Part shown: positions 33,704 through 42,021 of the stretch, piece after piece | How positions within the stretch are numbered: position 1 is the first letter of the stretch | Layout: the number at the start of each line of letters is the position of its first letter | Program-made: the position numbers and the translations under genes | The notes under the pieces: model-generated | What the model was told of the DNA's origin: nothing | What the model saw: the letters and a program-made list of their open reading frames with translations, nothing else | The model's database searches: none | Source of the DNA: an uncultured SAR116 cluster alpha proteobacterium | Lineage (GTDB): Bacteria; Pseudomonadota; Alphaproteobacteria; Puniceispirillales; Marisalimonadaceae | DNA length: 64,000 nt | Assembly: GCA_902619805.1 (NCBI GenBank) | Contig: CACNGC010000003.1 | Span: 62,001 to 126,000 of the forward strand | Direction of reading: 5' to 3'

Positions 33704-34072
33704 GTGGCACGTATTGCAGGTGTTAATGTACCAACCAATAAAAGAGTTCTTGTCGCTCTTACATATGTTCATGGTATTGGATTAACTAGTTCTAAAAATA
33801 TATGTAAAAAAGTTGGGATTGATGAAGATAAAAGAATTAATAATTTATCAGAAGATGAACTTACTAAAATTAGAGATTTAATTGATACAGATTACATAGT
33901 TGAGGGTGATTTAAGAAGAAAAACTTCAATGGACATTAAAAGGTATTTAGATTTGGGTTGTTTAAGAGGTCTAAGACATAGAAAAAATTTACCTGTAAGA
34001 GGCCAAAGAACACATACAAACGCAAGAACAAGAAAAGGCCCTGCCAAAGCAATAGCAGGAAAGAAGAAATAA
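33704..34072 (+). CDS. rpsM: 30S ribosomal protein S13
   Basis: This 122-residue S13 is in the 30S head, in the bridge to the 50S and in contact with P-site tRNA. It begins with GTG after a strong AGGAGAG (33693-33699). '[26 protein letters not shown]' and the basic tail '[30 protein letters not shown]' are diagnostic. It is first in the alpha operon and has its own promoter. Confidence 0.98.
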   Translation: MARIAGVNVPTNKRVLVALTYVHGIGLTSSKNICKKVGIDEDKRINNLSEDELTKIRDLIDTDYIVEGDLRRKTSMDIKRYLDLGCLRGLRHRKNLPVRGQRTHTNARTRKGPAKAIAGKKK

Positions 34073-34093
34073 TATTTATAAGGGAACTTAATA

Positions 34094-34489
34094 ATGGCTA
34101 AACAACCTACTCAAACTAGGATTCGTCGTAAAGAAAAAAAGAATGTAACTAACGCAGTAGCACATGTTAATTCATCTTTTAATAATACTGTTATTACGAT
34201 TACTGATATACAAGGAAATGCTATATCTTGGTCATCATCAGGTACAATGGGTTTTAAAGGTTCTAGGAAATCCACTCCATATGCAGCACAGCTTGCAGCA
34301 GAAGATGCAGGAAAAAAAGCATCCGAGCATGGTGTAAAAACAGTTGATATTCAAGTTCAAGGTCCTGGCTCAGGAAGAGAGTCAGCTTTAAGAGCATTAC
34401 AAACGATTGGTTTTCAAGTTAATTCCATTAGAGATGTAACGCCAATTCCTCATAATGGATGTAGGCCCAAAAAAAGAAGAAGAGTCTAG
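34094..34489 (+). CDS. rpsK: 30S ribosomal protein S11
   Basis: This 131-residue S11 of the 30S platform shows '[44 protein letters not shown]' and the C-terminal '[21 protein letters not shown]'. No rpsD lies between it and rpoA, as is normal in alphaproteobacteria. Confidence 0.98.
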   Translation: MAKQPTQTRIRRKEKKNVTNAVAHVNSSFNNTVITITDIQGNAISWSSSGTMGFKGSRKSTPYAAQLAAEDAGKKASEHGVKTVDIQVQGPGSGRESALRALQTIGFQVNSIRDVTPIPHNGCRPKKRRRV

Positions 34490-34538
34490 TTAAACAAATA
34501 AAAATCTATAACTAAATTATTATTTACAGAGAGTAATC

Positions 34539-35555
34539 ATGATTGAAAAGAATTGGAAAGAAATAATTAAACCGTCGAAGCTAGAGGTTAGAGAAGAGAG
34601 TAAGTCTGAAAACACTTCAACAATAATTGCTGAGCCACTTGAAAGAGGATACGGAGTTACAATAGGAAATGCTCTTAGAAGGATACTTCTTTCATCACTT
34701 CAGGGTTCTGCTATAACCTCAATTCAGGTTCAAGGAGTATTACATGAATTTTCTTCTATACCAGGAGTAAGAGAAGATCTTACTGATATTATTTTGAATG
34801 TTAAAGGTATTAAAGTTAGAATGGAATATGATGGGGTTAAAAAGATTCAACTTAATATAAATGGTCCTGCCACAGTTACCGCTGGTATGATAGAATGTCC
34901 TTCTGAAGTTGAAATTATGAATAAAGATCATGAAATTTGTACCTTGGACAACGGAGCAAAACTTTCTATTGAATTAACCGTAGAAAATGGTAAGGGATAT
35001 GTATCTTCTGCAATTAATAGAAAAGAAGATCTTCCAATTGGAGTTATTCCAGTTGATGCGATATATAGCCCAGTTGTTCAAGTATCATACAATGTAGATA
35101 ATGCACGTGTTGGGCAACAAACAGATTATGATAAATTATCACTAGTAGTTACGACTGACGGTTCAGTTTCTCCAGAAGATGCAGTTGCATTTTCTGCTAG
35201 AATTATGCAAGACCAATTAAATAATTTCATAAATTTTGAAGAGCCAGAAGAAGAAGAAGTTACTGAGGTATTAGAAGATCTTCCATTCAATAAAAACCTT
35301 CTTAGAAAAGTCGACGAATTAGAATTGTCGGTAAGATCAGCTAATTGCTTAAAAAATGATAACATTGTATACATTGGAGACTTAGTTCAAAGATCAGAGC
35401 CAGAGATGCTGCGTACGCCAAATTTTGGTAGGAAAAGTTTAAACGAGATAAGAGAAGTATTAAAAGTTATGGGCTTGGAATTAGGTATGGATGTCGAAAA
35501 TTGGCCACCGGAAAATATTGAAGATTTAGTAAAAAAAATAGAAGAACCATTCTAG
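34539..35555 (+). CDS. rpoA: DNA-directed RNA polymerase subunit alpha
   Basis: This 338-residue alpha subunit has an N-terminal dimerisation and assembly domain (about 1-235, with '[24 protein letters not shown]'), an acidic linker near 235-248 (Glu-Pro-Glu-Glu-Glu-Glu), and a C-terminal domain for UP-element and activator contact ('[24 protein letters not shown]'). Length and context are standard. Confidence 0.99.
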   Translation: MIEKNWKEIIKPSKLEVREESKSENTSTIIAEPLERGYGVTIGNALRRILLSSLQGSAITSIQVQGVLHEFSSIPGVREDLTDIILNVKGIKVRMEYDGVKKIQLNINGPATVTAGMIECPSEVEIMNKDHEICTLDNGAKLSIELTVENGKGYVSSAINRKEDLPIGVIPVDAIYSPVVQVSYNVDNARVGQQTDYDKLSLVVTTDGSVSPEDAVAFSARIMQDQLNNFINFEEPEEEEVTEVLEDLPFNKNLLRKVDELELSVRSANCLKNDNIVYIGDLVQRSEPEMLRTPNFGRKSLNEIREVLKVMGLELGMDVENWPPENIEDLVKKIEEPF

Positions 35556-35583
35556 TCCAAATAAGAAATTTAGGAGTTTAGCA

Positions 35584-36024
35584 ATGAAACATAGGATTAA
35601 AGGGAAAAAATTAAATAGATCTTCCTCACACAGGAAAGCTCTTTTTAAAAATATGGCACAGGCTATAATAAAGCACGAGCAAATTATAACAACATTACCT
35701 AAAGCTAAAACTATGAAACCTATAATAGATAAATTAATTACCTTGGGTAAAAAGGGCAGCTTGCACGCAAGACGACAAGCGTTTTCACAGTTAAGGGATA
35801 ATAATATGGTATCAAAATTGTTTGGTGATCTCGCAACAAGATATGCAGAAAGACAAGGTGGATATTCAAGGGTTTTAAAAGCAGGTTATAGATATGGAGA
35901 CGCCGCGGCAATGGCTGTTCTTGAATTGGTTGATAGAGATGAAGATGCTAGAGGTAAAGATAGTGGACCAGTACAAACAAATAATGCAACCGAAGATGAA
36001 CCAAAAGAAGCTGTTGCTGGATAA
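35584..36024 (+). CDS. rplQ: 50S ribosomal protein L17
   Basis: This 146-residue L17 shows '[42 protein letters not shown]'. The C-terminal '[15 protein letters not shown]' extension is typical of alphaproteobacteria. It is the last gene of the ribosomal supercluster, followed directly by a terminator. Confidence 0.98.
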   Translation: MKHRIKGKKLNRSSSHRKALFKNMAQAIIKHEQIITTLPKAKTMKPIIDKLITLGKKGSLHARRQAFSQLRDNNMVSKLFGDLATRYAERQGGYSRVLKAGYRYGDAAAMAVLELVDRDEDARGKDSGPVQTNNATEDEPKEAVAG

Positions 36025-36047
36025 TTTTCGTACTAAACAAATTTTAA

Positions 36048-36079
36048 AATCGTTCAAATAATGTGAGCGGTTTTTTTTT
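36048..36079 (+). terminator. Rho-independent terminator of the ribosomal supercluster
   Basis: AATCGTTCA (36048-36056) pairs with TGAGCGGTT (36064-36072), a nine-pair stem with two G-T wobbles and a 7-base loop. It is followed by a run of T to 36079. It stands 23 bases after the rplQ stop, ten bases before the next ATG. Confidence 0.82.
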
Positions 36080-36088
36080 GAGTAAAAA

Positions 36089-36946
36089 ATGTATTTTGAT
36101 AAATTCATAGGAATAGATTGGTCTGGTGACAAAAATAATTTTCAAAAAGGAATTAGTGTTTCTGAATGTGCTAGAGGTAATAAAGTACCACAAATAGTAA
36201 AACCGTTGGATGCTAAATACTGGACAAGATCAACCTTAATAGAATGGCTTTATAAAGAAATAAAATTGCAAAGAAACTTAATAGGATTTGACTTTGCATT
36301 CTCATTTCCTTTTTATGATAAATGTTGTTATTTTCCAGGCATAAAAGATAGTCCTATTAATTCAAAAAAATTATGGAAGTTAATAGAAGATACTAATACA
36401 AACTCAAAAAATTTTTATGGTGGAGAGATATGGACAAATAAAACTTATGGTAAATTTTTTAATTCACCAAAACTTAAAGGTTCACATTTTGCCAGTAGAA
36501 GAAGATGCACGGAGAGATTTGCTAAGAAAAAAATACTTTCTCCAAGCCCAACTTTTAATTGTGTAGGACCTGGTGCTGTTGGAACAGGTACGTTAGCAGG
36601 TATGAGAGTTCTAAATTTATTAAATAATAAAACAAAAATTTGGCCTTTCGATGAGCTTAATTTTTCAAGTAAAACTGTTATTGTTGAAATTTTTCCATCT
36701 TATTATTTTAGGCTCTCTAAAATTAAACCTGAAAAAATAGTGGGTTATACAATAGAAAATATTAATAAATCGTTAGAATATTTCAATTCAAAACCTCTTA
36801 AAAAAAATCAAATAATTGGTGGTCCAGATCAAGATGATGCTGATTCTATAATTTCGTCAGCGGCATTAAGATTTTTATCGGCTGACAAACAAATTTGGAA
36901 TGTTCCAAATTCATCCAAGAAAGAGGGATGGATTTTTGGTGTATAG
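36089..36946 (+). CDS. DUF429-like protein (predicted RNase H-fold nuclease-like)
   Basis: This 285-residue soluble protein starts with Phe-Ile-Gly-Ile-Asp-Trp-Ser-Gly (Asp10). It has Gly-Phe-Asp-Phe-Ala-Phe-Ser (Asp68), Val-Glu-Ile-Phe-Pro-Ser (Glu200), and Gly-Pro-Asp-Gln-Asp-Asp-Ala-Asp-Ser (Asp247-Asp252). The spacing of these acidic residues fits the DUF429/RNase H-like fold, where they would bind metal. Function is unknown. The ATG lies straight after the rplQ terminator, with no clear Shine-Dalgarno. It is followed 25 bases later by rluC, so it may share a transcript with it. Confidence 0.6.
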   Translation: MYFDKFIGIDWSGDKNNFQKGISVSECARGNKVPQIVKPLDAKYWTRSTLIEWLYKEIKLQRNLIGFDFAFSFPFYDKCCYFPGIKDSPINSKKLWKLIEDTNTNSKNFYGGEIWTNKTYGKFFNSPKLKGSHFASRRRCTERFAKKKILSPSPTFNCVGPGAVGTGTLAGMRVLNLLNNKTKIWPFDELNFSSKTVIVEIFPSYYFRLSKIKPEKIVGYTIENINKSLEYFNSKPLKKNQIIGGPDQDDADSIISSAALRFLSADKQIWNVPNSSKKEGWIFGV

Positions 36947-36971
36947 ATAAATATAACGTAGAATAAAATTT

Positions 36972-37979
36972 ATGATGTTAAATATTAAAATACCTGAAAA
37001 AGAACATGGAACTCGACTTGACAGATGTGTCAGAAGATTATTGGGACAGTTAAACCAATCACTTTTAGAAAAGTTTTTAAGATCTGGAATGATTTTGTTA
37101 GATGGGAAAAAAGCTAAGTCATCAACTAAGGTATTTTACGGTCAAGAAATAAACTACTCACAAAAATTAAGTTTTGATAAACCTTTTCAAGTAAAAAAAA
37201 TAAGTGAATATAATGAAACGTATTATAAAAATTTATTTAAAAAAATATTTATTAAAGAAACAAGTGAATATATAGCGATAAATAAACCTAGCGGTCTTGC
37301 TGTGCAAGGTGGTAGTAAGCAAAAGTTCCATGTTGACGATATGTTAAAATGTATTTCGACTGATGACAACTCATTAAAACTTGTCCATAGAATTGACAAA
37401 GATACATCTGGTTTATTGTTGCTAGCAAAAGAAAATAAGGTTGCAAAAAAATTTACATCTTTTTTTAAAGATCGAAAAATTATTAAAACATATCTTGCAA
37501 TTGTTTCACCTTGTCCAACTGATAATAGAGGTACTATTGATTTGCCATTATCAAAATCTTTTACAAAAGACTATCAAAGAATGTCAGTTGACCAAAATAT
37601 GGGTAAAAGAGCTATATCTGAGTATAAAGTTTTAGATAAGGTTGGATCACGCGTGGCTTTAGTTGCTCTTTTTCCAAAAACAGGTCGCACTCATCAATTA
37701 AGAGTTCATCTAGAATATATAAATGCCCCAATAGTTGGAGATAATAAATATAGAGGTTTATCAGAAGTTTTTATGTCTCCTCACAATTTGCCAGAACATA
37801 AGAAACTTTCTCAGATTAAATGGATACCAAATAATATAAAGAACTTACAATTACACGCTTATTCAATTAGAATACCTGAGAGTGAAACTATTATAGCTGA
37901 AGTCTCAGAAGATTTTAAACAAAACCTAAAATTCTTAGGATTAAAATTACCAAAAAAATTACATGATATTTTTATTTAA
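36972..37979 (+). CDS. rluC: Ribosomal large-subunit pseudouridine synthase, RluC/RluA family
   Basis: This 335-residue protein has an N-terminal S4-like domain ('TRLDRCVRRLLGQLNQSLLEKFLRSGMILLDG') and a catalytic domain with His-Arg-Ile-Asp-Lys-Asp-Thr-Ser-Gly at 139-147 (catalytic Asp142). 'PKTGRTHQLRVHL' follows further on. RluC modifies U955, U2504 and U2580 in E. coli; that exact specificity is inferred from the rluC-HAD-ATP12 gene order common in alphaproteobacteria. A second ATG follows directly at 36975. Confidence 0.87.
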   Translation: MMLNIKIPEKEHGTRLDRCVRRLLGQLNQSLLEKFLRSGMILLDGKKAKSSTKVFYGQEINYSQKLSFDKPFQVKKISEYNETYYKNLFKKIFIKETSEYIAINKPSGLAVQGGSKQKFHVDDMLKCISTDDNSLKLVHRIDKDTSGLLLLAKENKVAKKFTSFFKDRKIIKTYLAIVSPCPTDNRGTIDLPLSKSFTKDYQRMSVDQNMGKRAISEYKVLDKVGSRVALVALFPKTGRTHQLRVHLEYINAPIVGDNKYRGLSEVFMSPHNLPEHKKLSQIKWIPNNIKNLQLHAYSIRIPESETIIAEVSEDFKQNLKFLGLKLPKKLHDIFI

Positions 37980-37996
37980 TTTTTGGAGATCATAAA

Positions 37997-38668
37997 TTGT
38001 CAGAAGATTTAAAATTAGCTTTATTTGATTATGATGGAACAATAGTCGACTCTGCGATAATGATTGTTAAAGGTGCTATAGAGGCTTTTAGAATGTGTGG
38101 GTTACCAGACCCTGATCCAAAAAAAGTTAGAGAAAATATTGGCAAGCCACTGGCCATTGCCTTAGATGATTATATGCCACCAGGTTTTGATGTAACCCCA
38201 GAACAAATTTCAAATGCTTACAGATCATGGTATGCGGAACAAGGTAAATTAGGTTTGCAAAATGAACCACTTTACCCTGGATTGGTTGAATTATTAAATG
38301 AACTCAAAGAAACTAATTGGTTAATTGGAATTGCAACCAACAAGTCTAGAATTGGATTGACAAATGGTTTGGCTAAACATGGTTTATCTAAGATTTTTGA
38401 TATAACGATGAGTACAGACGAAAATATACCCAAACCTAATCCAGCGATGGCAATTAAAGCTATGAATGATTTAGGTGTACAACAGGAACGTTGTGTTATG
38501 ATTGGCGATACAATTAATGATATTGGATTAGGAGTTAATGCCGGTATTATTAGTATAGGAGTTACATGGGGTTATAACAGTAAGAAATTATTATCTTCAG
38601 CTGGAGCAAGTTATTTAGTCAATGACTCTATTGAATTGAGTAAATTAATGAAAACAATATGTCCCTAA
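37997..38668 (+). CDS. HAD-superfamily hydrolase, phosphoglycolate phosphatase-like
   Basis: This 223-residue HAD subfamily IA protein has motif I Asp-Tyr-Asp-Gly-Thr-Ile near 11-16 and motif II Ala-Thr-Asn-Lys-Ser near 113-117. Motif III/IV is Lys-Pro-Asn-Pro and Gly-Asp-Thr-Ile-Asn-Asp near 173-178. It probably removes phosphate from phosphoglycolate or a similar small ester. The start is a TTG with GGAG at 37984-37987. It lies between rluC and the ATP12 gene with short gaps, an order conserved in alphaproteobacteria. Confidence 0.85.
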   Translation: MSEDLKLALFDYDGTIVDSAIMIVKGAIEAFRMCGLPDPDPKKVRENIGKPLAIALDDYMPPGFDVTPEQISNAYRSWYAEQGKLGLQNEPLYPGLVELLNELKETNWLIGIATNKSRIGLTNGLAKHGLSKIFDITMSTDENIPKPNPAMAIKAMNDLGVQQERCVMIGDTINDIGLGVNAGIISIGVTWGYNSKKLLSSAGASYLVNDSIELSKLMKTICP

Positions 38669-38669
38669 A

Positions 38670-39362
38670 ATGAAAAAATTGTGGGAAAAAGTAAGTATAA
38701 AAAAAATATCATCTGATTCTTTTTGTGTCATGTTGGATAAAAGAATTTTAAAAACCCCCTTAAAAAGAGAGTTAGTATTACCAAACTTAAATTTAGCGCA
38801 AGAGATTGTAAAAGAATGGGATCAAGATTCAAAAAATATTAATACTGAATCAATGATTTTTTATGGTCTTATATCGACTTCTTTAGATAAAATAATAGAT
38901 AACAAAAATCTGTATATTAACGATATTCTTGATTATATAGATACTGATTTAATTTGTTATCGCGCTGAAAATCCAAAAGAATTAGTTGAACTCCAAAAAA
39001 ATAAATGGGATCCTATAATTTTACTTCTAGAAAAATACATTGGGACTAAAGTAGAGGTGTTTCAAGGTGTTTTACCTAAAAAACAACACGCTACTGTACA
39101 TCTTAAGTTAAATAATATAATTAATCAGTTTGATATTTTTGAGATTTCAGCATTACATAGAATCACAAATATTACAAGATCTATATTCTTATCATTATGT
39201 GTTTTAAAAAAAGATATTTCAAAAAATGAAGTTTTTGAGTTGTCGTTTTTAGATGAATTGTGGCAAGCAGTAAATTGGGGTTTTGACGAAGAAACTTCAA
39301 AGAAAAGAAAAGAAATATCTATTGAGTTAAATAAATGTATATCTTTTTTAGATTGTCTTTAA
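38670..39362 (+). CDS. ATP12-family F1-ATPase assembly chaperone
   Basis: This 230-residue protein matches the ATP12 family, which assists insertion of the alpha subunit into F1. It shows the typical opening 'WEKVSIKKISSDSFCVMLDKRILKTPLKRELVLP', a middle 'YIDTDLICYRAENPKELVELQKNKWDPIILLLE', and 'LDELWQAVNWGFDEE' near the end. It starts one base after the HAD gene. The family occurs in mitochondria and alphaproteobacteria. Confidence 0.88.
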   Translation: MKKLWEKVSIKKISSDSFCVMLDKRILKTPLKRELVLPNLNLAQEIVKEWDQDSKNINTESMIFYGLISTSLDKIIDNKNLYINDILDYIDTDLICYRAENPKELVELQKNKWDPIILLLEKYIGTKVEVFQGVLPKKQHATVHLKLNNIINQFDIFEISALHRITNITRSIFLSLCVLKKDISKNEVFELSFLDELWQAVNWGFDEETSKKRKEISIELNKCISFLDCL

Positions 39363-39380
39363 TGAAAAGCTGTTTTTACT

Positions 39381-39749
39381 ATGACACAAAAGATAAATAA
39401 CGATTTTATAAAACAATTAAATCCTCAAGCCAAAGTATTATTTCAAGAGTACAATATTGCGTTCGAAAATAAAATGTGGGCGTCAGTCATGATATTATCA
39501 CTTACAATTATTGATAATATTTTGAATGATACAGATAATTTAGATTATGTTGATGGATTAGATATAAATCACTTTAAAAGCTCAAAAGATTTTCATTGGT
39601 TAAGAATTAGACGTAATCAAATACTGCATTTTGAAAAACCTATAGAAGGATTTTTTGGAAATAAAGATAGTGATAAAACTTTAAAATTAGATGCAGTTCG
39701 TGCTGACAAGACCTTAAAAGAATGCTTTTATATTCTGTTCAGGAAATAA
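39381..39749 (+). CDS. Small conserved protein with HEPN-like RN-x3-H motif
   Basis: This 122-residue, mostly helical protein of unknown function has 'FHWLRIRRNQILHFEKP' at 71-87, containing Arg78-Asn-x-x-x-His83. This is the R-polar-x3-H signature of HEPN ribonuclease domains. An upstream helix 'FENKMWASVMILSLTIIDNIL' fits the helical bundle of that fold. It follows ATP12 by 18 bases, so it is likely in the same transcript. No nucleotidyltransferase (MNT) partner gene is adjacent, so a toxin-antitoxin role is not supported; it may be a conserved companion of the ATP12 locus. Confidence 0.6.
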   Translation: MTQKINNDFIKQLNPQAKVLFQEYNIAFENKMWASVMILSLTIIDNILNDTDNLDYVDGLDINHFKSSKDFHWLRIRRNQILHFEKPIEGFFGNKDSDKTLKLDAVRADKTLKECFYILFRK

Positions 39750-39752
39750 TAA

Positions 39753-40403
39753 TTATTTAAGTTTAAATAAACCTTCATTACCAAAAATTTTATTAAAATT
39801 TTTTTTTAAATTGATATCTAATTCTTCAAGAGCTATTTTTTTACCTAATTTGTAAAAACTAGTTATACCAGAATTCTTTATCCCACACGGTACAATATTA
39901 TTGAATTCATCCAGATTTGGATTTACATTTATAGATATTCCATGAAAAGTTATCCAACTTGATATTCTAATACCTAGTGCAGCAATTTTATCGCATCCAT
40001 TATTATCTTTTACCCATACACCAGGCTGGCCATTAATTCTTACACCATCAATATAGAAATCTTTTAAAGTAAGAATTATTAATTCCTCTAGTGCATATAT
40101 GTATGCTTTCACATCCTGTAATCTATTATTTAAATTTAACATTAAATAAACAACTCTTTGACCAGGACCATGCCAAGTCCACTGTCCACCTCTTCCGGTA
40201 TATTGAAAATTTACTTTACTATTTTTTAAATCTTCTAGTTTAGCAGATGTTCCCGCTGTAAAAATTGAATCATGCTCTAAAAGCCATACCATCTCAAACG
40301 CAGAATTTTTTTTAATCTCTAAAACACGTTTTTTCATTTCTGAAACTGCAAAATTATATTCTACAAGATTATTTGATGTTTTCCATTCTATATTATTAAT
40401 CAA
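39753..40403 (-). CDS. lipB: Octanoyl-[acyl carrier protein]:protein N-octanoyltransferase
   Basis: LipB moves octanoate from ACP to lipoyl domains for lipoate synthesis. The 216-residue protein has Gly-Arg-Gly-Gly-Gln-x-Thr-x-His-Gly-Pro-Gly-Gln at about 70-82. The catalytic Lys139 is in Lys-Ile-Ala-Ala-Leu-Gly, and Cys173 in Val-Pro-Cys-Gly-Ile. The start is TTG at 40403 preceded by GGAAG on the coding strand. It is convergent with the HEPN-like gene, stop codons three bases apart, and divergent from tRNA-Leu. Confidence 0.92.
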   Translation of the reverse strand: MINNIEWKTSNNLVEYNFAVSEMKKRVLEIKKNSAFEMVWLLEHDSIFTAGTSAKLEDLKNSKVNFQYTGRGGQWTWHGPGQRVVYLMLNLNNRLQDVKAYIYALEELIILTLKDFYIDGVRINGQPGVWVKDNNGCDKIAALGIRISSWITFHGISINVNPNLDEFNNIVPCGIKNSGITSFYKLGKKIALEELDINLKKNFNKIFGNEGLFKLK

Positions 40404-40493
40404 AATAATTACTTCCGTTAAATTAAATACATAATATATTATTTATCTTGCAATAATTATATCATTTTGTTATCGCAGAATAGTATTGTTATT

Positions 40494-40580
40494 GCGGCTG
40501 TGGCGGAACTGGTAGACGCGCAGCGTTGAGGTCGCTGTGGGATAAAACCCGTGGAAGTTCGAGTCTTCTCAGCCGCACCA
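40494..40580 (+). tRNA. tRNA-Leu (GAG)
   Basis: This is an 87-base class II tRNA with a long variable arm. The acceptor GCGGCTG pairs with CAGCCGC and the CCA is encoded. The anticodon loop TTGAGGT gives GAG (leucine). Confidence 0.95.
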
Positions 40581-40617
40581 TATACTTTAAATGTAGATTA
40601 TATTAAAATTTAATGAG

Positions 40618-40830
40618 CTATGCAGATTTCATATTAACTCTTACGCAATTCTTACTTATAATTACAGGGTAACTAAGTGCAGTTAAAAGTTCAGTTTCCA
40701 TTTCATTTATTCTGAGATTACACTTATCCTTTGTTAGGTAGTAACCGTTGGTATCTTCAATACCAAAACATTCATTACCATGATGTATAAGATTGAGAGG
40801 GGAGCAAACAAGCATTATTGCAAAATACAT
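40618..40830 (-). CDS. Small cysteine-containing protein, possibly exported
   Basis: A 70-residue open frame opens with a strong AGGAG five bases before the ATG (40836-40840 on the plus strand), which makes translation credible. The N-terminus 'MYFAIMLVCSPLN' is hydrophobic and signal-like. Four cysteines (9, 21, 37, 62) and the 'EDTNGYYLTKDKCNLRINEME' region resemble, from memory, small uncharacterised proteins of marine bacteria and phages; this could not be checked. A TATAAT lies upstream on the minus strand at about 40875-40880. Function unknown. Confidence 0.55.
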   Translation of the reverse strand: MYFAIMLVCSPLNLIHHGNECFGIEDTNGYYLTKDKCNLRINEMETELLTALSYPVIISKNCVRVNMKSA

Positions 40831-41061
40831 AATATCTCCTTTTGTAAAAAACCCCCCAATTAGAACAGTAGTCCATATTATATTGACAATACTATTAATA
40901 AAAACTTATTAATCTAAAAAATTTATAAATGTAATTTTTTTATGCATAAACCTAAATCTAATTAAAATTTAATCAATTTTAATTAAATCAATTTTATACA
41001 ACTATTCTAATTATAAATGAATATTAATTAATAAGTCGTTTAAACAAAAAAAGTGAATAAT
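40831..41061. other. AT-rich intergenic region with a perfect 11-bp inverted repeat
   Basis: The 231 bases between two minus-strand small genes contain a perfect inverted repeat, TAATTAAAATT (40959-40969) and AATTTTAATTA (40975-40985), with a 5-base loop. It could end transcription from the 82-residue gene. A plus-strand promoter-like pair TTGACA (40883-40888) and TATTAA (40907-40912), spaced 18, has no gene after it. A C6 run (40851-40857 area) stands out against the AT background. Confidence 0.4.
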
Positions 41062-41310
41062 TTAGTTCACTTTGTTTTCTGAAATTTTAGATTCTTTTTT
41101 GATCTTTTGCTTTAAGTGATCAATCATTATTCGCCTCATATACTCAGCTCTCGCTAAATTTGTAAATGAATACTCACGAATATCATCATGGGCTATTCTT
41201 ATAGAGAAATTATAGAATGCACCGCTTTTCTTAATACTAGATGCACTACCTGCAGCAACTTTACTAGTATTTACTAATGTACCAAATTTAGTTTCGATTA
41301 TGTTTGACAT
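41062..41310 (-). CDS. Small protein of unknown function with its own promoter
   Basis: An 82-residue frame starts at an ATG preceded by GGAG (seven bases upstream) and by a near-consensus promoter. The sequence is soluble: 'FYNFSIRIAHDDIREYSFTNLARAEYMRRIMIDHLK' (about 32-67) reads as beta strands followed by a helix, and the end is Lys-rich and charged. No family was recognised. Confidence 0.6.
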   Translation of the reverse strand: MSNIIETKFGTLVNTSKVAAGSASSIKKSGAFYNFSIRIAHDDIREYSFTNLARAEYMRRIMIDHLKQKIKKESKISENKVN

Positions 41311-41341
41311 AGTTAATCTCCATAAAATTAAGCATTTTAAT

Positions 41342-41371
41342 ATTATGATATCAAAATTTAAAATATGTCAA
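41342..41371 (-). promoter_or_regulatory. Promoter of the 82-residue small gene
   Basis: On the minus strand TTGACA (41366-41371) and CATAAT (41342-41347) are spaced by 18 bases, a full -35 consensus and a five-of-six -10. It lies about 32 bases before the ATG at 41310. Confidence 0.58.
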
Positions 41372-41401
41372 AATAAAACTTTATTTATATTAAATTAAAT
41401 T

Positions 41402-41746
41402 TTAACAATATTCATACAAAAAATGCGATCTATCATAAGTATGTTGCCTTACTTGTGTACTCCATCGTCCTTTTTCAACAGCAATTGCCCATTCTTTACT
41501 ATTGATAACTTCTGGATTATCAATTTCATACATAGCCACAAATTTTTGATTGGGTGAATCCATTGATTTTGTTTCACCACCTATAGAAAAATTAAAAGGT
41601 ATTCCTTTACCTCTACTTACTTTATTTACTCCTGGAACTTTAAGTAAATGCGGTACATGTTCTTCATCATATACTTCATTAAATAAATCTTCATATTCTT
41701 TTTTAACATTCATAGAGACTATAAAAACGAATTTAGAAATACTCAT
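41402..41746 (-). CDS. Small dimeric alpha/beta-barrel (ferredoxin-like) protein
   Basis: This 114-residue protein has the feel of dimeric alpha-beta barrel proteins: strand 'KFVFIVSMNV', helix 'YEDLFNEVYDEEHVPHLLKVPGVNKVSRG' with the Glu-Glu-His-Val-Pro-x-Leu pattern seen in EthD-like or monooxygenase-like families, then 'KFVAMYEIDNPEV'. No catalytic role can be assigned. AGGAG precedes the ATG by six bases. Its start overlaps the end of the GIY-YIG gene by 14 bases, so the two are cotranscribed. Confidence 0.65.
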   Translation of the reverse strand: MSISKFVFIVSMNVKKEYEDLFNEVYDEEHVPHLLKVPGVNKVSRGKGIPFNFSIGGETKSMDSPNQKFVAMYEIDNPEVINSKEWAIAVEKGRWSTQVRQHTYDRSHFLYEYC

Positions 41747-42008
41747 TATGGCTCCTTTTTTTATTATACGATTTGACTAATAATTCTTTATTTTTTTTAT
41801 CAAGTTTTTTTATTTCTATTTCTCTTTTAATAGCTTTGCTTCTACTTAGGCGCTCCTCAGTATAAATTAATTTAAAAGGTAATCTGGCTCTAATATATTT
41901 TGAACCATTACCATTTGCATGTGTAACTAATCTTCTATTTAAATTATTTGATATCCCAGTGTAGATAGAACTATCATTACATTTCAACATATAAACAACC
42001 CAGTTCAT
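41733..42008 (-). CDS. GIY-YIG nuclease superfamily protein (UPF0213/YhbQ type)
   Basis: This 91-residue single-domain protein has Val-Val-Tyr-Met-Leu (GIY position, Tyr6), Ile-Tyr-Thr-Gly (YIG position, Tyr16-Gly18), Arg25/Arg26 and a Glu in 'REIEIKKLDKKNK'. Small stand-alone GIY-YIG proteins of this type bind or cut branched DNA in vitro, but their cellular role is poorly known. It lies 13 bases after the ABC ATPase gene on the same strand. Confidence 0.85.
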   Translation of the reverse strand: MNWVVYMLKCNDSSIYTGISNNLNRRLVTHANGNGSKYIRARLPFKLIYTEERLSRSKAIKREIEIKKLDKKNKELLVKSYNKKRSHNEYF

Positions 42009-42021
42009 TATATTATTTCGT

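Noticed and set aside
41550-41780. Plus-strand 76-residue frame opposite the barrel-protein gene
   Set aside because: The minus-strand gene has a good Shine-Dalgarno and a family-like sequence; this frame has neither.
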